Assembly (NCBI GenBank): GCA_019321725.1 | Contig: CM033110.1 | Coordinates: 8,487,278 to 8,551,277 of the forward strand | Direction: 5' to 3' | Source of the DNA: Paulownia fortunei | Lineage: Eukaryota > Streptophyta > Magnoliopsida > Lamiales > Paulowniaceae | Length of the DNA stretch: 64,000 bases | Shown here: piece by piece, positions 1-11,869 of the stretch | Position numbering within the stretch: the stretch's first letter is position 1 | How the letters are laid out: every line of letters begins with the position of its first letter | Position numbers and translations under genes: made by a program | Notes under the pieces: model-generated | Database searches by the model: none | Seen by the model: only the letters and a program-made list of their open reading frames with translations | What the model was told of the DNA's origin: nothing

Positions 1-54
1 TAAAAGCTCGAATCGAGCTCGAGCTTTTTCCTGTTCGGTTCGATTACAGCCCTA
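1..54. mobile_element. Right terminus of a hAT-like GAGCTCG-rich repeat
   Basis: The first 54 bases contain GAGCTCGAGC-type sequence and stop at CAGCCCTA. On the other strand this reads TAGGGCTGTAATCGAAC, the kind of terminus seen on plant hAT-type non-autonomous elements. The rest lies left of the window, so neither the opposite terminus nor the target duplication can be checked. A second GAGCTCG-rich piece lies at 58360-58620. Confidence 0.45.
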
Positions 55-3005
55 CATACGTGTATGCATACTTGACTATTATAGCAGCAACCTAAAAAAC
101 AAATCTACTTACAAGTATGAATTCCCTAATGAAGGTTAACCAAAACAAAGAAACTTATACCTAACCTATTTCAGTGCATTAATAAAGCTCCAATTTACAC
201 GGTCTTCACCTTCACAAGGATCAATACATTTCCTGGATATCCTCTAAAATGTACCTGACGAAAATTTTGAAAGCACACTCAGTTAAAAGTGTGAAAGAAT
301 AAACAAAAAATGGATAATCTATGTTTCTTGAAATCAAGTGTTGGTTATGGGTAGGTGACTCAGGTAACTATTTCGATATAATATACAAGAAGCAAAAGGG
401 TCCAAATTGGGACATGGGTGAGGGATATGCTATCTTGTGTTTTTCTAACATGATGTGGCATAAAATTTACAGATATGTTCAAAATTAGGAGAACACAACG
501 AATGGCCCTTACATATTGGATTTTCTTGGCCTTCATATATAAACACAAGCCCAACCCTTTCAAAAAACACATTTTCAACCAAGTTCTGATAGAAATTTAT
601 TGTGCCATTGATAATGAATGAACCCATTATTGTCTCTCTCAGCCAGAATGATATGAGGAAAACTCTAGATAGGTTCTTCCACCACACACAAACTCCACCT
701 AAGATGGTAAACCTCAATATGCAAAACCCTACTCATAATGCTCAATTGGGAAAGTCTATGTGGTGAAAAATAAACAATTTGATAAAAGAAAAGATTGCTG
801 AGTTGCGTTCTATAAGGTTTTTCCACTATCAAGCTACTTCAATGTGAGCAAAGAATTTAAGAACGTGCTAATAGCAATTCCATCAACCAAATAGAACTTA
901 CTCAACTCTTATGCATCTATTACAAGCTATAACCTTCCATAGAAACTAAGTAGTAAAGCATTTTGTTTTGTTCTACTGTAGCAAGTCTCTAAAAACCACA
1001 TTTTTGGTATGTAAAAGTAGAAAATTCAGTTCTAATACAATTTTTGAACTGGGAGAGCAATGTGCACTAAGAAATCTCAAGATAGAACTTATTGAAGAAA
1101 ACTAGCTTCTCCTCAATTCACTCTTAGTCCAAGAGAAATTTTTAATCTGGCGTTTTTATGCTGTTAATATGCTTAAATGCCAAATACAGATACATATATT
1201 ACAATTTTGACAAAGAATCTACAGTAAGCTAGAATTAACTTCATGCAGTTAAGTTCCAAGGCCTCTCAGGTTCTGCACAAAGAAGATCAAAAAGTACCCC
1301 TGTGGGTATATACCTGGAATGGATGTGAATAATATCAATCAAAACAAATCAGAAGCAGCAGTAATCTTGTAAGTGGAGATGGTACATGTAATAACTGAAG
1401 CAACAGCCAACAAAAATAAAATTACAACACAAGTATCAAACCATACGCATGTCAGCTCGATACCACACAATATGATCAAACACGATGTGAACATCACTGA
1501 AGCTAATTCTTATAAAACAGAAAGAAAAGAAGAAAAAACCAAAAGGAACTGCAACTAGCTGAATCAATTAAGACAATGGACATAGAATTAAACATTTTCC
1601 TCATCACTCTACTTATTTTTTGTATTATCTTCTCCATCTAGCGAACTTTCTTAGAGTTTTTAGATTATATCATAATCATTGCAGTAAGCCATCAGATTCC
1701 TTTTCGTAAAGTATTAGGTAAAAATGCACCACTCTGCATCATTACGACATAAAAGTTTAATAAAGGAATATTACAAGTTATTTGATTGGATTTCTGAATT
1801 TAACTATTTAAAGCACATCCAGGCAATTGAAATAAAACACCTACTCTACTATTCATTGGATAGGAGGAAAAGCAAAATAGCACAAAAGATATAGTATTTC
1901 GATTAAGAAGAATAATAAGCAACACTATAGGCACTACAGTGATGTACTTTTAAATCATTTTTATTTTAATAAAGGGGCAGTATTCCAAGTTATTCAACTG
2001 GATTCCTGAATTTAACCATCTAAAGCACATCCAGACAATTTGAAATAAAACACCTATTCTACTATCTGCCGGATAGGAGGAAAATAGTAAAAAGAAACCA
2101 ATTTTCGATTAACAAGAACCATAAGTAACAATTTACGCACTACAGCTAATTTGTGTACTTTTTAAATCATTTTTCAAGTCAAGCAGCCTAATACACACCA
2201 TTTGAGAGGCAAGCCTTTGTACTCAAACCATACAGTGTCAACTCCAGGAGGAAGCAAACTGCTAAAGAATGGTTTAATCTGTGGTACTAACAGATGCAAG
2301 TAGACCTGACCACGGTTCAGGAACCGCCGGGCCAGTTCCGGTTCCGGTTACGGTTCCAGTTCCGGTTAACCGCCGATTCTGGTTCCGGTTCCGACCCTTA
2401 TAATTTATTTTATTTTATTTTTTTTAATTTTTTGGACTTAAATTTGTAAAATTGTTAATTTTTGAATTTAATGAAAAAAATTTAACTTAAATTTGAAAAA
2501 AAAATAGCTAAAATTTAAACATATGGTCAAAAACAAAGTGACTAAATTAATTTCTGGAATTTCTAAAAAATATTTTTCTCATTTACATTGCATTGATAAA
2601 GCACAATTTACTAAAATTTGGTTTTCGTATTTAATGTTATCATGTAAAATCGATGCAACATTACAACAATTTAATAATACTAAATGAGAAGTTGGAGAAT
2701 AAAAACTAGATAATTGTAAAGTAGCATCATTAAATATTTTTAAAAAATTACAAATTTACTTATTATTAAAATAATTATAAAGTAGCATCATTAGATAATT
2801 TTTAAAACTTATTAAGATAAAATGTAGAATGTTTAAATATAGGACTTGATTTGTAACTTGGTGAAACTAATTAATTAAATTTAAAGAGGGGTACAACACC
2901 AATTATATTAATTTTAAAAAACAAGAAAAATAATTTGAGGGAAAAAAAAAAGAAAAAAAAAATCATAAGACTTATTTATGCAATTATTCAAGATTATAGA
3001 CATAT

Positions 3006-3078
3006 GACCCATTAACTCAGTTGGTTAGAATATTCTACTAATAACTTGGAGGTCACAGGTTCAAAACCAACGTAAAAC
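3006..3078 (+). pseudogene. tRNA-Ile(AAT)-derived sequence inside hAT element
   Basis: The segment reads as a degraded plant tRNA-Ile. An A-box-like TTAACTCAGTTGG is followed by the anticodon-loop word CTAATAA (anticodon AAT) and a B-box-like GGTTCAAAACC. Acceptor and T-stem pairing is lost at the 3' end, so this is not a working tRNA gene. A TTTT run follows at about 3081-3084, and an A-rich tract at 3098-3121 resembles the tail of a SINE or tRNA retropseudogene. The same arrangement recurs at 54862-54934. Confidence 0.8.
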
Positions 3079-3097
3079 ACTTTTACACTATTTTGGT

Positions 3098-3121
3098 AAA
3101 AAAAAATTAAAAAAATAAAAA
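3098..3121 (+). repeat. A-rich tract downstream of tRNA-derived sequence
   Basis: A nearly pure A tract with a few T sits about 20 bases 3' of the tRNA-like segment. The position fits the tail of a tRNA-derived retroposon. The matching tract in the second hAT copy lies at about 54797-54840, as T-runs on the plus strand. Confidence 0.6.
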
Positions 3122-3899
3122 CTGCCGGGTCGGGCAAGGCGGTTCTGGCCCGTGCCCGACGGTTCGCGGGTTGGGTAAAATGGAACCGTAACGGGCCCGT
3201 CAGTTCACGGACCGGTTATGGTTCCGACCCGTAAACTGTGGTCAACGTGTGCTGACCTGTTGACCATGGTCCGGTTACAAGCCGGGTCCGGTTCAGACCC
3301 CCGCCCGTGGTCGGGTCGAGATGCAAGGGCTAAGATCTGAAACACAAAATCCAAAGCACAAGAGACAGAAATTTATTTTAGAAACAACAAATGGGCGGTC
3401 CCTCAAAACAGTCATAAATATCCTTAATGACATTTAATGAAATATCAGAAACACAAAATCCATACCATAAGGAAAAATATCTAACAACAACTGGGCAGTC
3501 CCTCAAAATAGAGTGATAAATATTCTCAAAGGCATTTCATCAAGAAAAAACAAAATATTCAAAAAAATAACACCTCGGAAATCCCACAAAAATACAGTCA
3601 CTGATAAGACAATTAGTCAACAAACAGAAACACAAAACCGAAACCATAAGGGAAATAATCAATAACCACAGTCCGCAGCAGTGCCTCAAAACATAGTGAT
3701 AAATATTCTAAAGAGTCATTTCATCAAACATTATATATGCAATACCAAATACTAAAAACAGATGAAACCACACCAGAGCAGCGGGAGGAGTGGGAAGAGT
3801 GGTGACTTCGGAATCGTGTAGATGAATCTGAAGTGCGATGGCACCTCCCCACACATACCGTTGTGCCTCTGTTCCTCCTTTGAAGTCCATTACCATCAA

Positions 3900-4264
3900 C
3901 CTTATAATTTGGATGGGGATTTTGATAGCAGAAAAAAAAAATCTAGCTTTTTTTTCTGCCTCCGGGTTTTACTTCACCTGCAGTTCCGTCTAGTCTCCGG
4001 AGATTGAAGAAGTGAAGAAACATGTGTTCTTTTTGCGAGCTTACCACTGGGCGTCTTTAGGGAAAATTCCATTTTTCACCCCCACAACTTAGGTTAGTGC
4101 AATTTTTGGTTGATAGAATCCTCCACGTGCATGTAATTTGCCAGTTAAGTCAAGCTTTGAGAGGAAAAAATTTGACCTATGTTTCAAGGAAAATTTAACT
4201 GTGAACCTAGGGAAAGGAAATCAATCGCCCAACAATTGAAAATATCAAATTTGGACGGCTCTAT
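3900..4264. other. Upstream flank of ATG5 pseudogene exon 1
   Basis: This is the former 5' UTR and promoter side of ATG5 (minus strand). It holds an inverted repeat at 3928-3959: GCAG plus an A-run faces a T-run plus CTGC, with arms of about 12 bases. I see no unambiguous TATA box and no other gene. Confidence 0.4.
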
Positions 4265-4790
4265 TATTAGAGTAGTGCACAAAAAAAGCCTATTGGATTA
4301 GTGAATCTTATACTTTGATATTAAACTTTTTAATTCATTCAACATCCATTAATAGGCAACACTCCATCTTTTATCTTAATTTGCATTAAATGAAGTTCCT
4401 AAATTATACGTAGTTATCGAACATGATTGCTCATAGAGGTGACAATCATGTCCCTAAATTTTGATCTTAAATGTTTCTAGTTGATTCATTAAGAGAGGAC
4501 ATCCATCATTCGGATAAACTTGAAGATACAATATGCTCAATTAGGAAGATCTCTTATTTCATATGCATAGGCATGAAGATATTAGTATCTACATGTGATT
4601 GCCTATTGGAGAATAAGTTCATAAAATAATCCCACTAAAAGTTTCTATTTAGAAATCTTCCAGTTATTGAACAAGGAATTGGCAACCATTAGTAGGCAAA
4701 TGTCTCAAAGGTTCGTGACTGTAAACAAATGATGCATTACCCATGGGAGAATAAGTGAATGTTCTATTTTTCTATTTTTTTATTTTATTA
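4265..4790 (+). mobile_element. Ty1/copia LTR fragment
   Basis: The start TATTAGAGTAGTGCAC matches the LTR start at 35903 (TGTTAGAGTAGTGCCC) with a degraded TG. The following several hundred bases share ordered words with that LTR, such as the tgatcttaaa segment followed by a purine-rich gaggaca stretch. The right boundary is approximate and no internal region is attached. Confidence 0.5.
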
Positions 4791-4930
4791 CAGTCCATAA
4801 CAACTTAGGAAGTCATTGGTGAAGGTAGGATGACAATTTCGAAAGAGTTCTTTTACATTTTTTTTTTCCTAATTTTATCATTAAGTTATATACTAGGAAT
4901 TTTTTTAGAGAAGTCATATGTGCCTACTAG

Positions 4931-5830
4931 TGGGTTCGCTATAACCTATGGGGTAAGTGTAGTGGAAAAATAAAATTTTTAAAAATAAACATGCAATAAC
5001 GTTTATTGCATTATCCCCAATTTCGCAGCAATTTAACGATCAATGTTATTAACAGGTTTTATAAACATAACGTAAATAAAAAGGGTGATAAGATTCGTTA
5101 CCCCATTTTTTGAACTCTTGATTTGATGCAGGGCTTGAGGCAATCAATTGTCGGATGGTTGTAAAACTTTCACCAAATGAGTCCACGTATTCTCCCTTTA
5201 AAATAGTCCACACCTTGGACTAGAATAACCATAAACAAAAGAACTTGCTAGTGTTCTAGTTTTTCTTTTCTAGTATAGAATGGAGTGTACACTAATCTTT
5301 AATCTAATTGGTAGAATTTAAGATTAAGTGTCTATTATGATTGTTCTTAATCCAACTAGTGGAAGAAGAACAATATCATGCGCTTGGATATAGAATAGAA
5401 GAAAAGAGAGAAGAAGAGATAAGCAAAAATAATTTTTGTTTTCTCTTTTTGTGATGGCCGAAAAATGAGGGTATTAGGGATAGGATTTCATCTTCAATTT
5501 TTCTATTTATATGGAGGCTACAAGAATTAAGTTATCCCTAATTTTAGCCTCACATGTTGAATCGGTTGTTTGGAAAGTCTAACTTTCCTAACAAACCAAA
5601 TCTATTTGAATTCAAAATCTCTTCCTTCATCATTCACGAGTGGTCAAAAATTAAGCCTAAGATGGCCGTGAATTTTTGGCCCCTTCCCTCTTCCACATTC
5701 ATTGAATTTGTCCCATAAATCCAACCTTAATATCTTATATCAATTAAACAAGAAAATTATTTTTTTCTATTTTATCTATTTCTTTTAATATTATATTACA
5801 ACTTTAACGTTGTAAACCCAAGTGCAGGTT
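4931..5830 (-). mobile_element. Ty1/copia LTR, minus orientation
   Basis: Read on the minus strand, this contains GTGTGGACT followed by a GGGAGA word, a CAATTGATTGC word and a terminal run of ATTTTTAAAATTTT-type sequence ending at TGGGTTCGC (4931, plus strand). The same order occurs on the plus strand at 6710-6972. A TATA-like CATATAAATAG lies near 5510 on the minus strand. The right (5') end is uncertain. Confidence 0.45.
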
Positions 5831-5959
5831 GTATCAAATAATAAATTTTTCAGGAGTTCGAGGTCGATCCACAGGAAAGTTGTTTGAAGTTTTTGGATTT
5901 ATATTTATAAAAAGATGGACTGAATGTGGTTTAAATTATAAAAAAATCAAAGTAATAAA

Positions 5960-6972
5960 AGTACTGATGATTAGATATCTGCTCTTAAGTTTTGTATAGA
6001 GAAATGATTATTTATTATTATTTGTACATGTTTAAAATGTTACTATTGGAATATATACACAATAAAGGTTCCAATGGGAAGATGTTATCAAATTGCTCAT
6101 GCATTAAGGTAATCATGATATTGTCTTACTGTTTACAAATTATCTATTAACACCAATACTTATTTATAGAATCAAGTATTTATATACACATTTATCTACA
6201 ACAAATCTAATTAATTAGATTAATTATATGATTTATTCTTAAGTCCAAGCCCAATTCACTAAAGCCTATTAGAAAAAGCCCATGAAAAAAAAAGATGGAA
6301 AGTCAAGAGTTTGGAATTCTTCGGTAATTTTGAATATTTTTGGAAGATGTGAAAGAGATAAAATTTGAAAAAGTATGGATGAACCAAAATATCTTCTAAC
6401 CAATCAAAATGAGACACAAAATACCAAGAGTAAGACTCTTAAAATTTTGAGCCCCCTATATATACCTCATAGCTGAAAATTATAGTATGTAGAAACATCC
6501 TTTAATTTTCGGCCATTCAAAAGGGAAAAGAAAAATTATTTTCTTCAACCATCATTTTTCTCCATAAATTCCATCTTTAATTTTAAGTATTAATTCTTTT
6601 ATCACTAATTGATAACATGAATTAATATTTTCATACACACTCCATAAACCAGATTAGAAAAGAAATTAGAATTGCTAGCAGAATTCTGATTTTGTATTTT
6701 TGCTCAAAGTGTGGACTACTTAGAGGGGAGACATTTAGATTCTTGTAAACCAAATTCATAAAAGGGACTAACAATTGATTGCTTCATACCCTACGGCAAC
6801 CGAAGTGCATAGAAATGTATAAATCAAAATTTTAATTATTTTATTACAACTATTGAAAATTGCGAGATCGTTAAAAATTGTATCGAATTTGGGGTATTAC
6901 TATAATTATTATGGTATGATGTTTTTAAAATTTTTAATTTTTCGTTGCGTATACCCTGGGATCCCGTGAACA
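5960..6972 (+). mobile_element. Ty1/copia LTR, plus orientation
   Basis: It shares with the minus-strand LTR at 4931-5830 the segments GTGTGGACTACTT, ACAATTGATTGC and the AT-rich tract before a CCCGTGAACA end at 6972. CTATATATACC near 6460 is a plausible TATA box. The 5' boundary is not resolved; the two LTRs meet head to head near 5830-5960. Confidence 0.42.
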
Positions 6973-8220
6973 ATCTGATTTTTGCTGTTTTTAAAACTTC
7001 AAAGATTTCAGTATTTGAGTTCAATTTTTGATTTGGTTGCAATCTTTGAGGAAAATGAGCTAGAGGTGAGTATTTTTATTTTTCATCATTTTCAAACTCA
7101 CATTCATTGAACTTACCTTCACCGTCAAGACAATTTTAACTAGTTTTTTATTCTCATTACTTTATTATTTTTCAGTGCATTGTGAATTTTGATTTCATTG
7201 TCTTCTTCTTTTCATTGAATTCTATAATTATCAACTTTTAAGTAATTTATATTTATAGTAATCTAGTATCTCTATGAAAGCTCTATTTGATTCTTTATTT
7301 ACAGGTTGTTATATTTTGATTATCACTTATAATGATACTTTTGGACCATCAACTGGTGCTTATATTTGGTATTTTAGGTAAAGTTTTAATTTATTTTTTC
7401 ACTTATTGGCGTTTTCTACTGCCTTTTTGTTTTTGTTTTTGTTTTTTTTTTGTATCTCCATCTCTTTCTTGTTTTTTCCCTTAATTCGCTTATTTTAGCT
7501 TCTTTTTTTTGTCCATGCAACATCATATTGTACTAGTGTACCTTAGTCCAATGTAAGTAATTATGTACAATTATCTACTATATTTTACAAAAGCTCACTT
7601 AATTTCTATTAATAATAATTAGTTGGATTATAATAATAATTCATTTTTTCTTGCAGGCCAACATTTAGAAGAATATGTAGAGAAAAATTAATTAAGAGGT
7701 TTCAATCAATACGCTACATAGTTGTACTTTCTCTTAATGTTGTGATTATATATTATGCATTTCTCAAATTATATTCAAGTCTTTTAATCTCCATCAACTC
7801 ATTTGGATATATAATGTAAACTAATGTTTTAAAAATTAGACCAAACTAACTGGGTAGACTGGTCCAATCGCGAACCGATGATTGATCTGGTCCGACTGGG
7901 GCAAAAAACTAAAAATAAGGTCAAATTGGTTATAATCATTTTTATTTTTTTAGGAATCTTGAACTTGATATTTGGTTATATGCATGTATTATTTGGATTT
8001 TGGGTTTTGTTAAATGTATTTTTTAGTTGGTTATTTATCTTTATTACCTTATACATAACAATTAAGCTATCATTCCTTAACTAGTCTAGGCTTCCACTCT
8101 CTCTCTTAGCCGTAAACCCTGTAGCTTAGACTTAGCCCTTGCAGCTTTTTTATAAACCATAAATAGCCAAGCAACTCATTTCAGTGACAAATATTTGCTT
8201 GCATAAACCACTGGCCTACA
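6973..8220. other. Intergenic AT-rich stretch
   Basis: I see no gene in this stretch. It is AT-rich with long T-runs (7430-7510). A GGTC/GACC-rich piece at about 7835-7905 resembles the subterminal part of a common plant DNA-transposon family, but no termini or target duplication are clear. Confidence 0.4.
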
Positions 8221-9269
8221 AATATTTCTACATACTCTCCCCCAAGCCGTTCCACATTAGCAGCTAAGCGGGAGTGGAAAGAGAACTACAAAGATGATGA
8301 CCCGAAGCGGACCAACAAGCAGAGACTCACACAATGATATGAAAGCACTCATCTCGACTCCTCAAGTAATAAAAGGATAAATAATAGATCTAAGAATGAC
8401 AAGAATATGGCATCAACATCATGCACCAAGATAAACAAAAGATAGAGTCTCACAAGCCAACAAATCATCCCCAAGTAGAGGCGAAGAAAAGGTTATGCAT
8501 TCCCTTGACGCAAAAGGGGCATTGCCGAAGCCAAAAAAAGTAAAGATGGAGGAAGTAAGACTGAGACTCCTTGAATAACCTTTGAAGGAGAAGGTAATCA
8601 AGCCTACAACACCCAGGTAGGAACAACCATTGCAATCCCCAGGATAAAAAGTCAATGCAATTAGAGTCTTCAAGCTAAAAAGATGAAATTTGAATACGCA
8701 TCAATATCACTAATGGAGATTACTCCATTTCAAAGAAGGCTACCTCCCAAAAGACTGCCAGTCATGAGGCGTAGTTTGAAAGAAACAAGTTGGCGATAAT
8801 AGCCAAGGCATGGAAGCTCACAGCAACTGTGCCCCTACACCCATTACCGACCTAGAAAAAGAGTAAAGAAAGTGATGGACAAGGAAGAGGAGCGTGAAGC
8901 TATCAAGAAAGTCCTAGCATTTGAGAAAGCTCCAAATAACCATAAAGAGAAGATTGGAAACAATGTTAAGCCAATGAAAACCCAGTATAGATGATCAAGA
9001 CAATACGAATTCCCAACCCGAAGGGTAAGAACCAAGACTAGAAGTCATGGAGCTTATAGCCTATATGAAGAGTAACACGCATAAACAGACTAGCAGGACT
9101 AGTGCGCCCAACAAAGTATCACAACTTGAAGGACCTTTTAAGATAGAATAGCCAAGAAGTACACAGTTGCCTCGAGCCTATTGTCAACACTTCAAAATTC
9201 AATGAAGTCTCGAGTATAAATAAGCATCTTCATCTTCTTCTTCTCATACCAAAAGCTACAAATTGATAA

Positions 9270-9910
9270 AGGTTACAGGCTGGCACTTCAAATAGTGCTA
9301 ACACTTTAAATAATGTCAATTCCTAAGAAGCATCACTCAACGAAAAACACTTTAAATAGTGTAAGCAACATCACCTTAAAGGCCAACACTACAAACATAT
9401 TGATGCTTCAACCAGCATCTTTAGATAGGCACTTCAAATAGTGTCAACGCTTCAAACAGCATTGGTGCTAGATAGCATCACTTAATCAAAACACTTCAAA
9501 CATGTTGATGCTTTGAGCAGTGTCAGTGTTTTAAACAACATAACTCTTAAGACAACACTTCAAACAATATCTTTAGATTGACACTTCAAATAGTATCGAT
9601 GCTTTAAATAACATCAACCTTAAGCTAATAATTCAAACAGTGTTGACACTTCAAATGAGTGTCTTTAAGCTGACGCTTCAAACAACTTTGATGCTTTAAA
9701 CACCATTACCTATTAAGCCAACATTTCAAACTGTGTCTTTAGGTTGACGCCCCAAACAGTGTCGATGTTTCAAACAACACCACCTATAATACAACGCTTC
9801 AAACAATATTGGTAACTTAAATCAAGCCTTAGAGCTAATGCTTAACAACAAAATTGATGTTTCAATCAACATTTTTATCACAAATGCTTCGAGCAACACT
9901 ATCTAATGAA
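9270..9910. repeat. Degenerate higher-order tandem array
   Basis: The basic unit is about 25 bases built on CACTTCAAACAGTGT, an imperfect palindrome (CACT...AGTG). Units group into blocks of about 75 bases marked by CTTTAGGTTGAC and GATGCTTTAAACAACAT words. Copies are strongly diverged but keep the order. No reading frame is maintained. Confidence 0.75.
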
Positions 9911-11869
9911 GCGTCTTGGGAGTATTATTTAGCGAATATCTTCAAAGAACCATCGTACCAAGGTTATAAGCTAACCTCAAGATCCATGAAAGATGCGATG
10001 TATAATGTGAGGAAATATAATCCATAAAGTCCATCATTAAGCTCAACAAAACAAAAGAGGTAAAAAAAATTCTAAGTCATTTGACGAGTGCAACGAAGGC
10101 GCAAGTACAAAATTGCTACAAGACCCTCGAAAAATACTAACGAATCTATCCTAAGTCTTTCATTAAGCAAGAAGAAGGGGAAACACCATGTGTATAAGAT
10201 GTAAAGACAAACACTGAGCCCGCTTATGGATGCAAGACATACATTAATAGAAAAAAGACAATGTAAAACAGACCAGCGATAAAGATGATCACATAGAAGC
10301 TAACAACAAGCTTATAACAAAAGGAATGAAGCATCAACCTGTGGGGCTCCATACTTTGAAGATGCAACTGCCACACCAACAGCGTCAACCTACAGAAGAG
10401 GACTCTCCTTAGCAGCTGCTTCAATAATACTAGGCACCACCACAGGATTAAGAAGCATGACATCTCCTACAAAAAAGCATCAAGACCAAAAGCACAAGAA
10501 TTGGAGCTATATCGGCAAACTAGCACAGTAAAAGTATCAGTAAAGAAAGTAAAGCAATAATTTAGCAACTTGAAGGATGAACATAGTAGCCAGAGTAAGA
10601 GCTTAACCCAAGCCAACAAAAATAAGACACTTAGAAAAGTCTAAGTAGAAGAACAAAGATACATAAGGGCGTTAACATGAATAGAAGAAAATACTAGACG
10701 TGATTCCCACTAACAGCACCCTTAGTGCACCTCCAGCCTAAAAATGTATCATAGAGTTTTATAGAAAATGCCTCCCATCGACTCCCATCAGTTTGAGGCA
10801 TATCAAATCCTCAAAGGGGGGACGACCCCTCCCAACAACAACTAGAGCAAGAGAAGATCACGATGAACTAACAAATATCTCCATCGGATTAGATTCCTCT
10901 ACAAGAGAAGAACGTCCAAAATAAATTGCTTTACTACAAAGCAAGAAAGTAGGAGTCACCATAAAAATCAAAGCAAAATATGCTAAGTAAACAATGAAGC
11001 AACTTGAAGAAGAATCCTCAATCCCCTGGTTAACATGAAAAAAAAACTAACTTATGCAGCGAGGAATGACTTATAGTTTTATATAAAGACTTAAAAAACC
11101 TCACTGATAAAAAAATATAACTCAATAGGCTACTCTAAGCTAAGAGACCTACTAAAGCACTTGGGAAGATCCTGAGCAACTTTAATCACCTTGGAAGAAC
11201 GCTCTTCCTAAAAATCTAAGAAAATAAACTATCACATTTCTCCCAATATCTAAAAACATCCCAAAAAGTGCCTGAACTATATGAGATAATATCAGACTTG
11301 ATAAAAGGGATAGAAAAGCAAGGCAAGTTACAGGCATGACGCACCATAAAAAGGGCAAGTTGAGCTACATGCTCGACATAACGTGCAACCTCCGGCTCGA
11401 CCTAGTTAGGGAGTTGGCCAAGACCACAATGTTTCAGCCTAAAAGGGGAGGCTGAGATAGAGTCTCAGCCTGGCAGGTTGAGGCATGCCCTTGACCTGCA
11501 GTTAGGGAGTTGTCCGAGGCTCCGCACATGAGGAAGACATGGCAGCTCAAGCTGCACCACGATAGGTAGAGCTGCAACAACATGCGGGTCAAGCCCTATG
11601 CTTGACCTATATAAACCCGATATAATGGTGCCAAGTCACCCCTTTGATTTTGTAGAAATTTATTGTCTAGTTTGTGCACGAAACCTGCTCGACAAACAAG
11701 ATAAAGATGAAAAAAAAACTTTTGACCACTTATAGGAAAAAAAATCTATGTCCAAGCTAGAGGTATCAAAACTTCCCGAATATATGATCAAAAAGCACGA
11801 CAGAGGCAAAGATTCCTCGACCCAACATTTAGTTAAGTTGAGATAAAGTTAACGATCATGCTCCCAACA

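Larger units (their letters stand above)
2301..3319 (+). mobile_element. hAT-type non-autonomous element in ATG5 exon 2
   Basis: The ends are inverted: TAGACCTGACCACGG on the left, and TCGACCCGACCACGG when the right end is read on the other strand. It is flanked by a perfect 8-bp duplication gatgcaag at 2293-2300 and 3320-3327, the target size typical of hAT elements. Subterminal regions are GC-rich, with repeated GGTTCCGGTT-like words, while the centre is very AT-rich. No transposase is encoded. The element contains a tRNA-Ile-derived insert at 3006-3121. A second, inverted copy lies at 54617-55687. Confidence 0.88.
166..3899 (-). pseudogene. ATG5: ATG5 (autophagy protein 5) pseudogene, exons 1-4, interrupted
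   Basis: Functional ATG5 is conjugated to ATG12 and helps lipidate ATG8 during autophagosome formation. Four exons are readable on the minus strand. Exon 1, 3899-3774, has YVWGGAIALQIHLH and ends CTG|GTGTGG. Exon 2, 3336-3320 plus 2292-2199, encodes PPGVDTVWFEYKGLPLKW after a CAG acceptor. Exon 3, 1313-1247, encodes YIPTGVLFDLLCAEPERPWN. Exon 4, 254-166, starts VHFRGYPGN. Exon order and phases fit plant ATG5, so this is not a retrocopy. Lesions: a 1,019-bp transposon in exon 2; about 14 nt missing near the start of exon 2 (family motif APRIGYL is cut); a GC instead of GT donor after exon 3; a one-base loss near 218 that shifts exon 4; and TAG as the last codon of exon 4. Later exons would lie left of the window. 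Exon 1 has three candidate ATGs (3899, 3896, 3890); the true one is not decided. Identification is strong; pseudogene status follows from the combined lesions. Confidence 0.9.

Noticed and set aside
445..717. Open frame of 90 codons on the minus strand
   Set aside because: It lies in the intron between ATG5 pseudogene exons 3 and 4 and its translation matches no part of ATG5 or any family I know.
3006..3078. Functional tRNA-Ile gene
   Set aside because: Acceptor and T-stem pairing is lost and CpG-type changes hit both boxes; it is embedded in a transposon.
3928..3959. Hairpin upstream of ATG5 exon 1 as a regulatory element
   Set aside because: The arms are mostly A and T runs and could arise by chance.
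7831..7905. GACC/GGTC-rich piece as a complete MITE
   Set aside because: No paired terminus or target duplication could be found.
8419..9035. Minus-strand frames near 8419-8673 and 8844-9035
   Set aside because: Short, without motifs, and inside decayed repeat DNA; treated as chance frames.
9270..9910. CRISPR-like regular array
   Set aside because: Units are diverged and contiguous, with no constant repeat plus unique spacers, and the DNA is plant nuclear.
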